From JAFGRU01 sp016934985 (GTDB lineage: Bacteria > Desulfobacterota > Desulfuromonadia > Desulfuromonadales > JAAYDE01), in assembly GCA_963665045.2 (NCBI GenBank), contig CAXXJQ010000003.1, positions 1,467,343 to 1,531,342 of the forward strand: a stretch of 64,000 nucleotides of DNA, given 5' to 3'. A model generated the notes under the pieces. That model was given only the letters and a program-made list of their open reading frames with translations, was not told the DNA's origin and did not search any database. The position numbers and the translations under genes are program-made. Below, in pieces: positions 16,223 through 25,070 of the stretch. How positions within the stretch are numbered: position 1 is the first letter of the stretch; each line of letters opens with the position of its first letter.

Positions 16223-16852
16223 TCAGATGGCCGAATCAAAAGCCGCCTGAAAAAAATCACGCTCGCATTCCATAGCGTAGCGGTAGGTAGCTGCAACCAG
16301 ATCATCTCTTCCGTCAGCATATTTATCCACTAATGCCTCCAGATCGCAGGCCAACTCTTCTATCTCATGACTGCTGTAAGTACGAATCCAATCGCTGTAG
16401 CCATGTTCAGACGGATTTTTGGCGGCCAGCTCCTGTCCCAGCCATGCATAAAGACGCATACAGGGTGTCAGGGCGGTTACCGTCAAGCCGGTATCATGCC
16501 CCCAGGCGGTCGCCATGACAAAATCGGTGTAACGCCGGGTTGCCGCAGCAGGTTTCACCTTTTCGACATTGACGCCCCATTCCTGAGCATACTTGCCATG
16601 CAACTTCAACTCACCCAAAACCCCTTCCGCCAATTTGTGAAGTTTGATGAAGTCCTCCCAATCAGGGGCTTTTGCCCCGGCGATTATATAAGCGCGGGCA
16701 AACGCTTTCAGGAAAAAGGAATCCTGACTGACATAATAGGAAAATTTCCCCTTAGCCAAAGAACCATCCAGGATTCCCTGAACAAAAGGGTTGTGCAGGG
16801 AAGCTAAAGCCAATTCTCGATTTTCATTCCAAAGTTGTTTGGACAGGGACAT
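16223..16852 (-). CDS. tenA: TenA-family thiamine salvage hydrolase
   Basis: TenA proteins hydrolyse aminopyrimidine products of thiamine breakdown so that the pyrimidine can be salvaged. The 209-residue all-helical sequence shows LHNPFVQGILDGSL and FSYYVSQDSFFL at the N-terminus. A Cys in TALTPCMRLYAWLG near residue 131 occupies the nucleophile position of the TenA_C class, and the SSHEIEE block holds the catalytic Glu region. No thiamine genes lie nearby and I find no THI-box upstream, so regulation is unknown. GGACAGGGACAT-type sequence precedes the ATG. Confidence 0.88.
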   Translation of the reverse strand: MSLSKQLWNENRELALASLHNPFVQGILDGSLAKGKFSYYVSQDSFFLKAFARAYIIAGAKAPDWEDFIKLHKLAEGVLGELKLHGKYAQEWGVNVEKVKPAAATRRYTDFVMATAWGHDTGLTVTALTPCMRLYAWLGQELAAKNPSEHGYSDWIRTYSSHEIEELACDLEALVDKYADGRDDLVAATYRYAMECERDFFQAAFDSAI

Positions 16853-17780
16853 ATTCCAGACCTCTCAAAAAAATTTTTATCAGAAAAATGCTCACCATTT
16901 TCTCTGTTAAAAGAAGAAGACAGTTCACTTTTTCGACCGACATTGCCATGCGGGCATGTTTAGGCGTTATTGTTCACCCTGATGGACTCCCTCCCGGCAC
17001 CGAGGGAAAGTTTTCTGGCACCGTTGAAGCCCCGGAGATGGGTTAATCAAGCCTAAGAAAGGGGCGTGTAAGGCCATCAACATGAAAAAACGCTGCCCTT
17101 GAAGCTATATTACCTTAGTTCTTTCCTTAGTGTAAATTTTCAATTTTCACCTGGGGGAGGTAATTCCTTTCCAAAACAAGGAATGACACTAATTTCCCCC
17201 CTGAGCCCCCAAAAAAACCGCCAAAAAAAGACAGGCTTTCTATCGGCTTCAAAGTTGCATGGGCAAAGGAAGTTTTTTAACGGAAGTGAACAACCTGGGA
17301 AAATTGATCTTTTTTAAAATTTCAAAGGCCTCCCACCTGACATGTTTCTGACGAGAGACAGGCTAAAAGGGGGAGAAGCCGCCGGGTGGTTGCCGGCCCG
17401 AAGTTTCAACTTTTCGGTCTCTCATAGCCATTGGAAACAGCTTTCGACGTCGGCAACCCCCCCAATAAAAGACCTTTTCGCAGGTTTCAAAATTGTGTAT
17501 TTGCCCTTGCGCTAAATTCCCTCCTCCGGCGCAGGGGCTTTTTTTATCCGCTGCTGCAAACGCTGTTTGTCATTTCCCGTCAGAAAAGATGACACTTTAT
17601 GAAACGTATCCGGATACACCACCCCAAATTTCAGGCCAGCTTCTAAAACTGCTCAAACCAGGTTTTCACCTGGAATAGTCCGTTGTTTGGAGGATAAAAT
17701 ATCGCGATTATCCCATGACTAATTGTCACAACATGCTATGACCCCAACTGTTTTTGAAAGGTCAGGGGCCATGACCTGCC
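16853..17780. other. 930-bp noncoding gap rich in hairpins
   Basis: No convincing gene lies here. The stretch 17127-17192 has nested perfect repeats: TTAGTGT with ACACTAA enclosing ATTCCTT with AAGGAAT. At 17388-17458, GGTTGCCG pairs with CGGCAACC around an inner hairpin, and GAGAGAC near 17354 can pair with GTCTCTC near 17418. A strong plus-strand terminator follows at 17503-17545. Together these suggest a structured RNA read rightward. I could not match it to SAM, TPP, c-di-GMP, 6S, SRP, RNase P or tmRNA patterns. Confidence 0.4.
17503..17545 (+). terminator. Rho-independent terminator with no gene upstream
   Basis: GCCCTTGCGC pairs with GCGCAGGGGC (nine of ten plus one G-T pair) across a 16-base loop and is followed by seven T on the plus strand. 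The flanking genes both lie on the minus strand, so it must end some other transcript, possibly a small RNA starting in the gap. Confidence 0.7.
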
Positions 17781-18350
17781 CTAGAGCCCACTAGCTAATA
17801 CGAATGCCGACTTAGATCGACGCTCTTGATTCCGCTCGAGAATTTTCAGCCAAATCGCTGCGGTCAAACGGGCATCGTCAAGAGCACGGTGGCAACGGAC
17901 ATCTTCAGCGAGAGGGCCGTTCAAGTGGTAAGCAAGGGTTCCCAACTTGTAATTTCTCAAGCCTGGAAAAAGTTTCCGGCTCATCTTCAAGGTACAGAGA
18001 TGGTTATTGTTGAGCTTCAAGCCAAGATTTTGCAACTCGGAGTGAAAAAACCTGAGGTCAAAAGGGGCATTATGGGCCACCAGAATTGAGTCCCCAATAT
18101 AACGGATAAATTGCGGGAAAACTTCTTCCGGTCCTGGTTCCCTGTCAAGCATTTGAGTGGATATCCCATGAATACGCTGAGCAGCCCAGGGAACCGGCAC
18201 CCCGGGATTAATAAGACTGTGAAATTCATCGTCAATGGCGCCATTGACAATTCTCACCGCGCCAATTTCAATAACTCTGCCGCCTCTTGCGGGGGACAAA
18301 CCCGTGGTTTCAAAATCAAAAACCGTATAACAACCGTTTTCACGTATCAT
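17781..18350 (-). CDS. 3'-5' exonuclease, DnaQ/PolC epsilon type
   Basis: This is a DEDDh exonuclease of 189 residues. Exo I is DFETTGL with the two metal-binding acidic residues, Exo II is VAHNAPFDLRF, and Exo III is HRALDDA with the His and Asp of the DEDDh class. It resembles stand-alone epsilon-like exonucleases rather than the replicative subunit, because no polymerase or tau-binding extension is visible. It probably acts in DNA repair or RNA turnover. It is transcribed leftward about 100 bp after the thioesterase gene. Confidence 0.88.
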   Translation of the reverse strand: MIRENGCYTVFDFETTGLSPARGGRVIEIGAVRIVNGAIDDEFHSLINPGVPVPWAAQRIHGISTQMLDREPGPEEVFPQFIRYIGDSILVAHNAPFDLRFFHSELQNLGLKLNNNHLCTLKMSRKLFPGLRNYKLGTLAYHLNGPLAEDVRCHRALDDARLTAAIWLKILERNQERRSKSAFVLASGL

Positions 18351-18453
18351 TTCATCTATTTATTAATATTCCTGCAAAAAACCGCAAAATCGAAACCTTC
18401 CCACAAACTCCGCCCAGGGTCTATCAACAAACAAAAATCCGCAGCCAAAACCT

Positions 18454-19179
18454 TTAGAAAAATGATACTTCCCCGCAAGCAGCAACGGTGTCGCCGGCAG
18501 ATATGCGGAAAATCCAGTCCGGCTTTTCAAAACCGATCTCAACAGCAACCTCTGCGGCCGTCACTGGAATTTCATGTTTGAACTGAATTTTGTAACTTTT
18601 CAATCTGGGGTGGCTTTCTTCCTGAAACGCCAGGGCCGTCTCCAAATAATCGGCATAAATGGCATTGTTCACATGACCATTAGTGTCAATATCGGCACAG
18701 CGAGTGGTTATTCGAATTTCTCCTGGACAGGTAACCTCTTTTTCCGGTTTCCATTCATCAACAGCTGCCTCGGGCAGAACCATCCCATCGGGAAACAACT
18801 GGCGCCCCAGACTCCCCTTGAAATGGACCGGTTTTCTGGTTTTCAAATCCAGGGCAAACCATGCGCTGAAGGCAGAGGCGAGATGCTCCTCCCCGCAAAA
18901 AACATCAAAATGACGAAAAGCCTTAAAGCCCTTCCGGCCCCCCAGGCGCGTCACCACAGTCACTTCCTCCCTGTAACCCGGGTAACGGGAGACATCCAGT
19001 TCCAGTTTATAAAGAACCCAGCAAAGACCCAGATCCGCCATGGCTTTGTCACCAAAGCCAATTTTTTCGGCATGAAGAATCGCCGCCTCCTGAAGCAGGC
19101 GCAACAAACTGGAAAGACGCATGGTATAATCAGCGCCGAGGGAAAAATATCCGGTATTGAAAGACAGTCTGTATTCCAT
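18454..19179 (-). CDS. Acyl-ACP thioesterase (FatA-like)
   Basis: This 241-residue protein of the acyl-ACP thioesterase family (PF01643 type) is a tandem hot-dog fold that releases fatty acids from acyl carrier protein. The N-terminal repeat has the helix RLLQEAAILHAEKIGFG and YKLELDVSRYPGYREEV. The second repeat has the catalytic region DIDTNGHVNNAIYADYLE, where Asn and His are the conserved active-site residues. Bacterial members supply free fatty acids for membrane remodelling. The neighbours do not reveal the acyl chain or the purpose. Confidence 0.85.
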   Translation of the reverse strand: MEYRLSFNTGYFSLGADYTMRLSSLLRLLQEAAILHAEKIGFGDKAMADLGLCWVLYKLELDVSRYPGYREEVTVVTRLGGRKGFKAFRHFDVFCGEEHLASAFSAWFALDLKTRKPVHFKGSLGRQLFPDGMVLPEAAVDEWKPEKEVTCPGEIRITTRCADIDTNGHVNNAIYADYLETALAFQEESHPRLKSYKIQFKHEIPVTAAEVAVEIGFEKPDWIFRISAGDTVAACGEVSFF

Positions 19180-19267
19180 TCAAGCATTTCCTACACCATG
19201 CCCTGCAAGGCATTGGTCTTGTTATTTATATTTGGAAGTGAAGGTCGTCAACCCATCCCGGGCAATA

Positions 19268-20242
19268 TCACTCATCATGAGCAAGCCAGGACTTAAGCCA
19301 ATGCCAGTTACTGCGAAAACCGTTTTCTCCGGCCATGCCTGAAAAACGTTGAGGAGATTCCGGGCAATCGGCAGGCCGGGCTTCCATTTCCTTGGCAATT
19401 TCCCACAATCGGGCAACTCTCTCTTCCGTATGGGGATGAGTGCGCAACGCAGACGGGGTCAGATTCCGACGTCGGGGCATAAAAACCGTTTTCCAGAAAT
19501 TTTGATCATACCCTTCCATTTTTCCCAATGCGGATGCCAGGCTTTTTGGATCACCAGTCAGGTAAGCGGCGGTCTGATCAGCTTCGAATTCACGTGTCCG
19601 GGACAAAGCCAGCTGCAGAAGAGTGCTGACAGCGGGAGCTAAAAGAAGGAGAATTAGAACAAGCGGGGAAATGAACATATCGGAAAAAAGGAGAAGGGGC
19701 AGATAAAGAAGGATGAGAATCTGGCCAAAGGTGGAAAGAAGGGAGGTAACTCGCGTCATGGTATCGGCAACAGTGTGCAGAAACAGATCATTATTGCCGA
19801 TATGGCCGACCTCATGGGCAAGGATGCCGGCTGTCTCGCGCCAATCCAGTTTGCGCAACAGGGCATCAGTCACGACAATGGCTGCATCGCTGCGCCGCCC
19901 CATACTGAATGCGTTCATGACGTCATGTTTCAAGAGAAAAAGTTTGGGGGTTGCCGGTATCTGAGCCCCCCTGGAAAGCCACCCGAGAATCTCATACAGC
20001 CCGCTGGCCTCGGTGGGGCTGAGGTAAACTGCCCCCTGACGCTGCAAAAAAATGCGCGGGGGGATTTTCGGCGTGGTAGCCATAAGTACCATGCCAAAGC
20101 TGATGGACCATAGAATGCCGATTTTCCCCATCAGCATAAATCCCAAAAACCCGAACAGGGTCAGCATACCCAAAAGGATGATTATGGTCTGAAGGAGATT
20201 TTGCCTTTTTTTAAATTGTGGTGTAGCGCAGGGATCTCTCAT
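19268..20242 (-). CDS. M48 family zinc metalloprotease (HtpX-like)
   Basis: This integral-membrane zinc protease probably takes part in quality control of membrane proteins. Two membrane segments near residues 17-55 precede the catalytic domain, whose HEVGH zinc motif lies near residue 145. Two more segments follow, and the third ligand is in TREFEADQTAAYL near residue 228. The length of 324 residues is slightly above E. coli HtpX because of the C-terminal tail (HPHTEERVARLWE onward). Confidence in the family is high; identity with htpX itself is less certain. Confidence 0.88.
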   Translation of the reverse strand: MRDPCATPQFKKRQNLLQTIIILLGMLTLFGFLGFMLMGKIGILWSISFGMVLMATTPKIPPRIFLQRQGAVYLSPTEASGLYEILGWLSRGAQIPATPKLFLLKHDVMNAFSMGRRSDAAIVVTDALLRKLDWRETAGILAHEVGHIGNNDLFLHTVADTMTRVTSLLSTFGQILILLYLPLLLFSDMFISPLVLILLLLAPAVSTLLQLALSRTREFEADQTAAYLTGDPKSLASALGKMEGYDQNFWKTVFMPRRRNLTPSALRTHPHTEERVARLWEIAKEMEARPADCPESPQRFSGMAGENGFRSNWHWLKSWLAHDE

Positions 20243-20404
20243 CGTCTACCTGGGAAAATGGTAACTGTTCAACATATTAAAAACTATCTGCCCTTGGCCG
20301 GGAACAGTGGCCTTCGAATTGGGAATTATATTAACACATTAGTTTAAACAGAGTCAGGATGGTTTTATCTATGTTCCGGCTTTTAAACCCGTCTTTTTCT
20401 AATC

Positions 20405-20441
20405 AAAAGGCTCCGGAACAATCCCCCTCCCGGAGCCTTTT
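20405..20441 (-). terminator. Terminator of the SIMPL gene
   Basis: AAAAGGCTCCGG and CCGGAGCCTTTT form a 12-bp perfect stem just past the stop of the SIMPL gene. On the minus strand the T-rich side trails it. Confidence 0.75.
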
Positions 20442-20463
20442 CAAAACCAAGGTTTATAAAAGG

Positions 20464-21210
20464 TTATTTTTTCTCGCCAATTACGCAAACCATGGTGACG
20501 CTCGCGCGAACACTGACATCCCCCGCAACAATATCCGGCGCTCCGGCGACCCCCATGGCTTTCAAAACCATCCCCCGTTCATAATTTACCCTCACAGGTG
20601 CAGGTTGGGCGTTGTCCAGATCCAGAGAAAGAATATGAAGGATTTTTACTCCTGACGCTTGGGCCAGCGTTTCAGCATCTGCCCGGGCATTGGCGACAGC
20701 CTCTCGAATAGCCTGGTCGCGATATTTTCGTGAGTCGGCAAGGTCAAAAGAAAGGGAGCCGATCTCATTGGCTCTGGCATTAACCGCCGCTGCTATAAGA
20801 TCTCCGGCCATTTCGAGTTTCAAGGTGCGAATGGACAGGCTCGTGGACACAGTGAACCCGACAATTTCCGGACGCCATTCAGGAACGGAGCTTTTGGGCC
20901 GGGAGGACCACTGCGGCTGTACATCAAAGCGCCGGGTCTGGTATTCCTTTTTGCTGAGCCCGACTTTTTCCAGAGCCTTGATTATATCCTTCAAGTTTTG
21001 ATTCGCTTCTTCCATCGCCTGCTCTACCTGGCGTGCAGTGGCGGTCACCCCGATAGCCAGATTGAGGCGATCTGCAGGGACACTGAGAATGGCATCACCT
21101 CGCACCGAAATTGTGCCGGGCTCTTCTTTTGGAGACATTGCAGAAACCTGGGTTACAAAAAAAAGGATCAGGGTCAGCAACAAACAAGTAGTAAAAACGA
21201 ACTTTTTCAT
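20464..21210 (-). CDS. SIMPL domain (DUF541) periplasmic protein
   Basis: This 248-residue exported protein has a clear signal peptide (MKKFVFTTCLLLTLILFFVTQVSA) followed by a SIMPL domain. Recognisable blocks are ISVRGDAILSVPADRLNLAIGV at the start, the YQTRRFDVQPQW segment, and the C-terminal VRASVTMVCVIG strand. The E. coli relative YggE lowers oxidative stress by an unknown mechanism, and other members form large oligomers. No further function can be read from the sequence. A terminator follows directly. Confidence 0.87.
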   Translation of the reverse strand: MKKFVFTTCLLLTLILFFVTQVSAMSPKEEPGTISVRGDAILSVPADRLNLAIGVTATARQVEQAMEEANQNLKDIIKALEKVGLSKKEYQTRRFDVQPQWSSRPKSSVPEWRPEIVGFTVSTSLSIRTLKLEMAGDLIAAAVNARANEIGSLSFDLADSRKYRDQAIREAVANARADAETLAQASGVKILHILSLDLDNAQPAPVRVNYERGMVLKAMGVAGAPDIVAGDVSVRASVTMVCVIGEKK

Positions 21211-21284
21211 AAAGAGACCTCAGTTAACCTGAATCCGTGGGCAGGGACAAGGAAATGAGCGAAAATGCTTGGCCTGAAAAAGTG

Positions 21285-21332
21285 TTTCAAAAATCTGGGA
21301 AGCACACCCAGGGTCGTCGCTGATTTTTGAAA
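21285..21332. repeat. Perfect 11-bp inverted repeat
   Basis: TTTCAAAAATC (21285-21295) is exactly complementary to GATTTTTGAAA (21322-21332), separated by 26 bases, upstream of the SIMPL gene. It may be an operator or hairpin. Confidence 0.5.
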
Positions 21333-21501
21333 TGCTAAGGCAGGACAATGACTTGCGCTGTTGCCTGGTCATAACTCACGAATGCAGGTTTAATTAAAGG
21401 GTTAAAAAGCAGAAAGCGATCCCGCCACCAGGGTCGGAACTGCAGTTAAATTTTATCATCCCATGAAAAATTCCAAAGCAGGATCCACTATTTTTTCAAA
21501 T

Positions 21502-22131
21502 TCAAAAACGCCAACCCAGGTCCGGCTTGAACATCAATAGCCCTTCTCTGAAAAGGCAAAGGGCGAAAATCAGCAGTAACAATCCCAGTACCCGCAAGGT
21601 CCAACGATAGGTGCTGCCCCGAAAAAAAGAGCGGGATTGGCCGGCCACCAAAGCAAGAAAAACTTTGGACCCAACCAGAAAAGCATAAAAACCCCCAAGG
21701 AACGCCAATCCATGGGAAAAATGCACTTCGTTAGCTCGAAGTAAAATTGGCCCCCCGACACTGGCCCAGAAAAGATAAGGGTGGGGACTCAGAACGTTGA
21801 CCAGCACGGCTTTTCTCAGAGATTTGGCCGGCTGGTCTGAAGAGGCAGGAAGCCGGTTGCCGGACCGGATGGTATCGAAACTGAGGTAGGCGACGAACAA
21901 AGCTCCAGCTAAAGTGATGGCTCCAAGAACCTGCCCATGGGCAAAATTCTTAAGAGCCAGAAAAACAGCCGCAACAATGGGTGCATCCGTCAGAATTGGT
22001 GCCAGAGCGACGCGCATACCGGAACGCCAATTGTGCTGCAAGGTTTCGGATATGACCAGGGCAAGAAGAGGCCCCGGAGAAAAACCGGCAGCAAGCCCTA
22101 AAAAAATACCGGAGAACAGAAAATCAGTCAT
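21502..22131 (-). CDS. LysE/RhtB family amino-acid exporter
   Basis: This 209-residue membrane protein has six predicted segments. The N-terminal family motif GLAAGFSPGPLLALVISETLQHN and the NVLSPHPYLFWASVGGP block identify LysE-type exporters. Substrates of relatives include lysine, threonine, homoserine and quorum signals; the substrate here is unknown. The insertion sequence at 22150-24077 landed 18 bp upstream of its start codon, so its native promoter has been displaced and it may now be silent or driven from the element. Confidence 0.86.
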   Translation of the reverse strand: MTDFLFSGIFLGLAAGFSPGPLLALVISETLQHNWRSGMRVALAPILTDAPIVAAVFLALKNFAHGQVLGAITLAGALFVAYLSFDTIRSGNRLPASSDQPAKSLRKAVLVNVLSPHPYLFWASVGGPILLRANEVHFSHGLAFLGGFYAFLVGSKVFLALVAGQSRSFFRGSTYRWTLRVLGLLLLIFALCLFREGLLMFKPDLGWRF

Positions 22132-22149
22132 ACTCGGCGAAACCTTAAG

Positions 22150-24077
22150 CTTTTCTTCTACAGTTGTTGTTCGGAGCGCCTTCGTAAACTACTGTAATTA
22201 CAAAAAAGCTCTTTGAAAAATGGGGAAATTTTCCAAATCCTGGTGCCAATATCCACAGGTTAATTGCTTGTTTATAGGTTTTTTTGCCATTATCATGGTG
22301 CCCTAATGGAGGTGCGCCATGTTTGCCCGTGTTAAGAAATCAGGCCGCTATCAGTATCTTCAGCTTGTCGAGAACCGTTGGGAGGATGGGCGGTCTCGCC
22401 AACGGGTCATAACCACCCTCGGCCGTTTGGACCAGATGACCGAAAAAGGAGAGATCGAATCCCTGATTCGCTCCTTAAGCCGGTTTTCCGAAAAAGCTTT
22501 TTTGATTCTTTCGGATCGAAGTCAGTTTTCGGCTTCAGCACAAAGGATCGGTCCAGCCCTGATTTTCGAGCGCCTCTGGAAAGAGTTGAATATCGGCACC
22601 ATAATTTCCGGCCTGGTTGCTGAACGAAAGTTCTGTTTTTCCATTGAACGTGCCCTGTTCCTCACCGTACTGCATCGACTTTTTGTTTCCGGTTCCGACC
22701 GGGGGTGTGATCGGTGGCGGCGCGATTACCGGATAGAGGGGACGGATGAAATCGACCTGCATCACCTCTACCGGGCCATGGCCTTCCTCGGTGAAGAACT
22801 CGCGGATCAGAAGGACCGGACACCGTTTTTCCCCCGCAGCATGAAAGATCTCATCGAAGAGGAGATGTTCGACTTTCGGCGGGATCTTTTCACCAGTCTG
22901 GACCTGGTCTTTCTCGACACCACTTCGATTTACTTCGAAGGTCAGGGTGGCGAGGAGATCGGCCGCAGAGGGCACTCCAAGGACCACCGTCCCGATCTCA
23001 ACCAGATGGTGGTGGGAGCATTGCTCGATAACCAGGGAAAACCGCTGGCCTGCGAAATGTGGCCGGGTAATACAGCGGATGTCCGCAGCGTGATTCCTGT
23101 GGTCTCCCGGCTTAAAAGTCGTTTCGGGGCTGGTCGTTTTTGTATCGTCGCCGACCGGGGCATGATCAGCCAGAGCACCATTGAGGAACTGAATAAACGT
23201 CAGCTTTCCTACATTCTTGGGGTGCGGATGCGCCGGGTGAAGGTGGTCAAGGAAGAGGTCCTGGCCGATACCGGCGAATACCAGGAGGTCTACCCGGAAA
23301 AGTCCGACAGCAAAGAGCCTTCGCCTCTCAAGGTCAAAGAAGTAATTGTGGACGGGGTTCGCTACATCGTTTGCCGAAACGAACGTCAGGCCCGCAAGGA
23401 TGCCGCTGATCGGGAGGCTATCGTGGCGTCTCTTGAGGAGAAACTCAAAACATCTCCCAAATCGTTGATCGGCAACAAGGGCTATCGCCCTTTCCTTAAG
23501 ATCGACAAGGAGAGTGTCACCATAGACAAAAACAAGATCGAGGCAGACGCTCGCTTTGACGGCATTTGGGTGTTGACCACCAACACGGACCTTTCTGCGC
23601 AAGAGGTGGCGCTCAAATACAAGGAGCTTTGGATGGTGGAGCACACGTTCCGGGACATGAAGTCGGTGTTGGATACCCGCCCCATTTTTCACAAACGGGA
23701 TGAAACCATCCGGGGCCATGTGTTCTGCAGTTTTCTGGCCCTGGCCCTTAAAAAGGAGTTGGATGATCGGCTTGCGGCTCAGGGGTTAAAATTCGAATGG
23801 GCCGACATCAAACAGGACCTGAAGGCCCTTCAGGAAGTCACATTGGAGGAAAACGGCTCCCGCTGGGCCATCCGGACCGAATGCCAGGGCGTATGCGGCA
23901 AGGTGTTCAAGGCGGTTGGTGTGGCTGTGCCGCCAACGATACGATTAGTCGGAAAGGCGTCGTAACACGGGTTGTCAAAGAACGGTTTCTAGATGAATTC
24001 CTGGTGCCAAGACCTAAATTGTGTCTTGTATACACCTAATTTAAAACACTTTTTAAAAATCGACTGTAGAAGATGAG
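22150..24077 (+). mobile_element. Complete IS1634-type insertion sequence
   Basis: The 1,928-bp element carries one intact transposase. Its ends are imperfect 17-bp inverted repeats: CTTTTCTTCTACAGTTG at 22150-22166 and, read on the other strand, CTCATCTTCTACAGTCG at 24061-24077 (14 of 17 match). It is flanked on both sides by TTAAG (22145-22149 and 24078-24082), a 5-bp target duplication in the 5-6 bp range usual for the IS1634 family. A 12-bp direct repeat, TCCTGGTGCCAA, lies inside each end (22238-22249 and 23999-24010). Confidence 0.85.
22319..23965 (+). CDS. IS1634 family DDE transposase
   Basis: This 548-residue transposase catalyses cut-and-paste movement of the surrounding element. 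The N-terminus (VKKSGRYQYLQLVENRW) is the usual IS1634 start, and a GGAGG site precedes the ATG. The RNase H-like core holds Asp near residue 200 in FLDTTSIYFEG, Asp near residue 278 in VADRGM, and Glu near residue 441 in MVEHTFRDMKS. A beta-rich insertion lies between the second Asp and the Glu. No stop or frameshift interrupts it, so the element may still be active. Confidence 0.93.
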   Translation: MFARVKKSGRYQYLQLVENRWEDGRSRQRVITTLGRLDQMTEKGEIESLIRSLSRFSEKAFLILSDRSQFSASAQRIGPALIFERLWKELNIGTIISGLVAERKFCFSIERALFLTVLHRLFVSGSDRGCDRWRRDYRIEGTDEIDLHHLYRAMAFLGEELADQKDRTPFFPRSMKDLIEEEMFDFRRDLFTSLDLVFLDTTSIYFEGQGGEEIGRRGHSKDHRPDLNQMVVGALLDNQGKPLACEMWPGNTADVRSVIPVVSRLKSRFGAGRFCIVADRGMISQSTIEELNKRQLSYILGVRMRRVKVVKEEVLADTGEYQEVYPEKSDSKEPSPLKVKEVIVDGVRYIVCRNERQARKDAADREAIVASLEEKLKTSPKSLIGNKGYRPFLKIDKESVTIDKNKIEADARFDGIWVLTTNTDLSAQEVALKYKELWMVEHTFRDMKSVLDTRPIFHKRDETIRGHVFCSFLALALKKELDDRLAAQGLKFEWADIKQDLKALQEVTLEENGSRWAIRTECQGVCGKVFKAVGVAVPPTIRLVGKAS

Positions 24078-24144
24078 TTAAGGTGCTCATCTCCATATTC
24101 ATCACCTGCTCATGGAAGAACAGGACCACAACAGCAGAAAAAAA

Positions 24145-24175
24145 GATAGCCCGTATCCAGAGGTCACGGGCTATC
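24145..24175 (-). terminator. Terminator of the carbonic anhydrase gene
   Basis: GATAGCCCGT and ACGGGCTATC form a 10-bp perfect stem; on the minus strand a run of seven T follows. Confidence 0.8.
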
Positions 24176-24218
24176 CCAAAGCTTTAAAAAATGCACTCAA
24201 CTTCGGCTGCAGCGCGGC

Positions 24219-25070
24219 CTAACCGTGACTCTCCTCCTTGGCGGCAGCCTTCTCACCATGTGCTTCTTCCTTTTTATCATCGCCATGCGGGGCTAAAGGT
24301 TCAATGGCCCTTTCGGGATTCCCTTCAACCTCGTAGAGGATATTGGTAACTCTGGCTTCCGGAAGCCAGGCAATTTCCCCGGTCCCGACATTGTAAATAG
24401 CACCAACGACTTTAGCCTTTCCTTCCATGACCAGTTTGCGACTGGCGGGGCTCTTCATGAAAAGGTCTCGAACGCCGATCCAGACATTCTCCTCAATGGC
24501 ATAGGGAATAATGTCATTTCCCTTGACGTGGGGATATATCTCCATGGCACGCTTGACCGCCGGTTCAATATTGTCGACCAATGGCGGGATATTGCGCTCA
24601 AGAGCATGTCCTTCGCCATGGAGGGCTTGAGTCACGGCTGTAACGGCGCCGCACTGGGTGTGGCCCAGTACAACCAGAACCGGCGTGTTGACATGGGCAA
24701 GGCCGTATTCAATGGAACCGACTTCATCGGTGTCGCACACGTTTCCAGCCACCCGGATAACAAAAAGGTCCATGATTCCGGCATCGAAAATGTGCTCAAC
24801 CGGGACACGGGAATCGGAGCAGGTAATAACCGTAGCATATGCATGATCCCCCTGGTTCTCCCTGCCGGCCTGAATAATCCGTGCGGCATTGAGATGAGGG
24901 CGGGTGGACTGACCGCGAACGAAACGACGGTTCCCTTCCTTCAACATTTCTATAGCTTGATCGGGGGTCGGTTTTGCTTTTTTCTTGCCATCGGTTTGGG
25001 AGCAGGCCGGCAACATGGCTAAAACAAGCGCCAGAAGGCACACTATCAGGCCGGACGAAACCTTTTTCAT
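24219..25070 (-). CDS. Beta-class carbonic anhydrase, predicted lipoprotein
   Basis: This enzyme interconverts CO2 and bicarbonate. The zinc and catalytic motifs are ITCSDSRVPVEHIFD near residue 83 and LGHTQCGAVTA near residue 137, giving the Cys-His-Cys ligands and the Asp-Arg dyad of beta-class enzymes. A signal peptide ends in the lipobox MLPAC, so the protein should be anchored in the envelope, where many bacterial beta enzymes are cytoplasmic. The C-terminal ~25 residues are charged and His-bearing (GDDKKEEAHGEKAAAKEE). It may help capture or release CO2 at the cell surface. Confidence 0.9.
   Translation of the reverse strand: MKKVSSGLIVCLLALVLAMLPACSQTDGKKKAKPTPDQAIEMLKEGNRRFVRGQSTRPHLNAARIIQAGRENQGDHAYATVITCSDSRVPVEHIFDAGIMDLFVIRVAGNVCDTDEVGSIEYGLAHVNTPVLVVLGHTQCGAVTAVTQALHGEGHALERNIPPLVDNIEPAVKRAMEIYPHVKGNDIIPYAIEENVWIGVRDLFMKSPASRKLVMEGKAKVVGAIYNVGTGEIAWLPEARVTNILYEVEGNPERAIEPLAPHGDDKKEEAHGEKAAAKEESHG

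Noticed and set aside
16853..17130. TPP riboswitch upstream of tenA
   Set aside because: Neither the CUGAGA element nor the GAACCUGAU core is present on the minus strand.
17340..17470. SAM-type riboswitch, suggested by CCGGCAACC on the minus strand
   Set aside because: The flanking helices and the conserved GGTGCCA block of SAM riboswitches are missing, and the CGGCAACC pairs instead with an upstream GGTTGCCG.
22535..23719. 394-residue leftward ORF inside the insertion sequence
   Set aside because: It is antisense to the transposase and has no family features.
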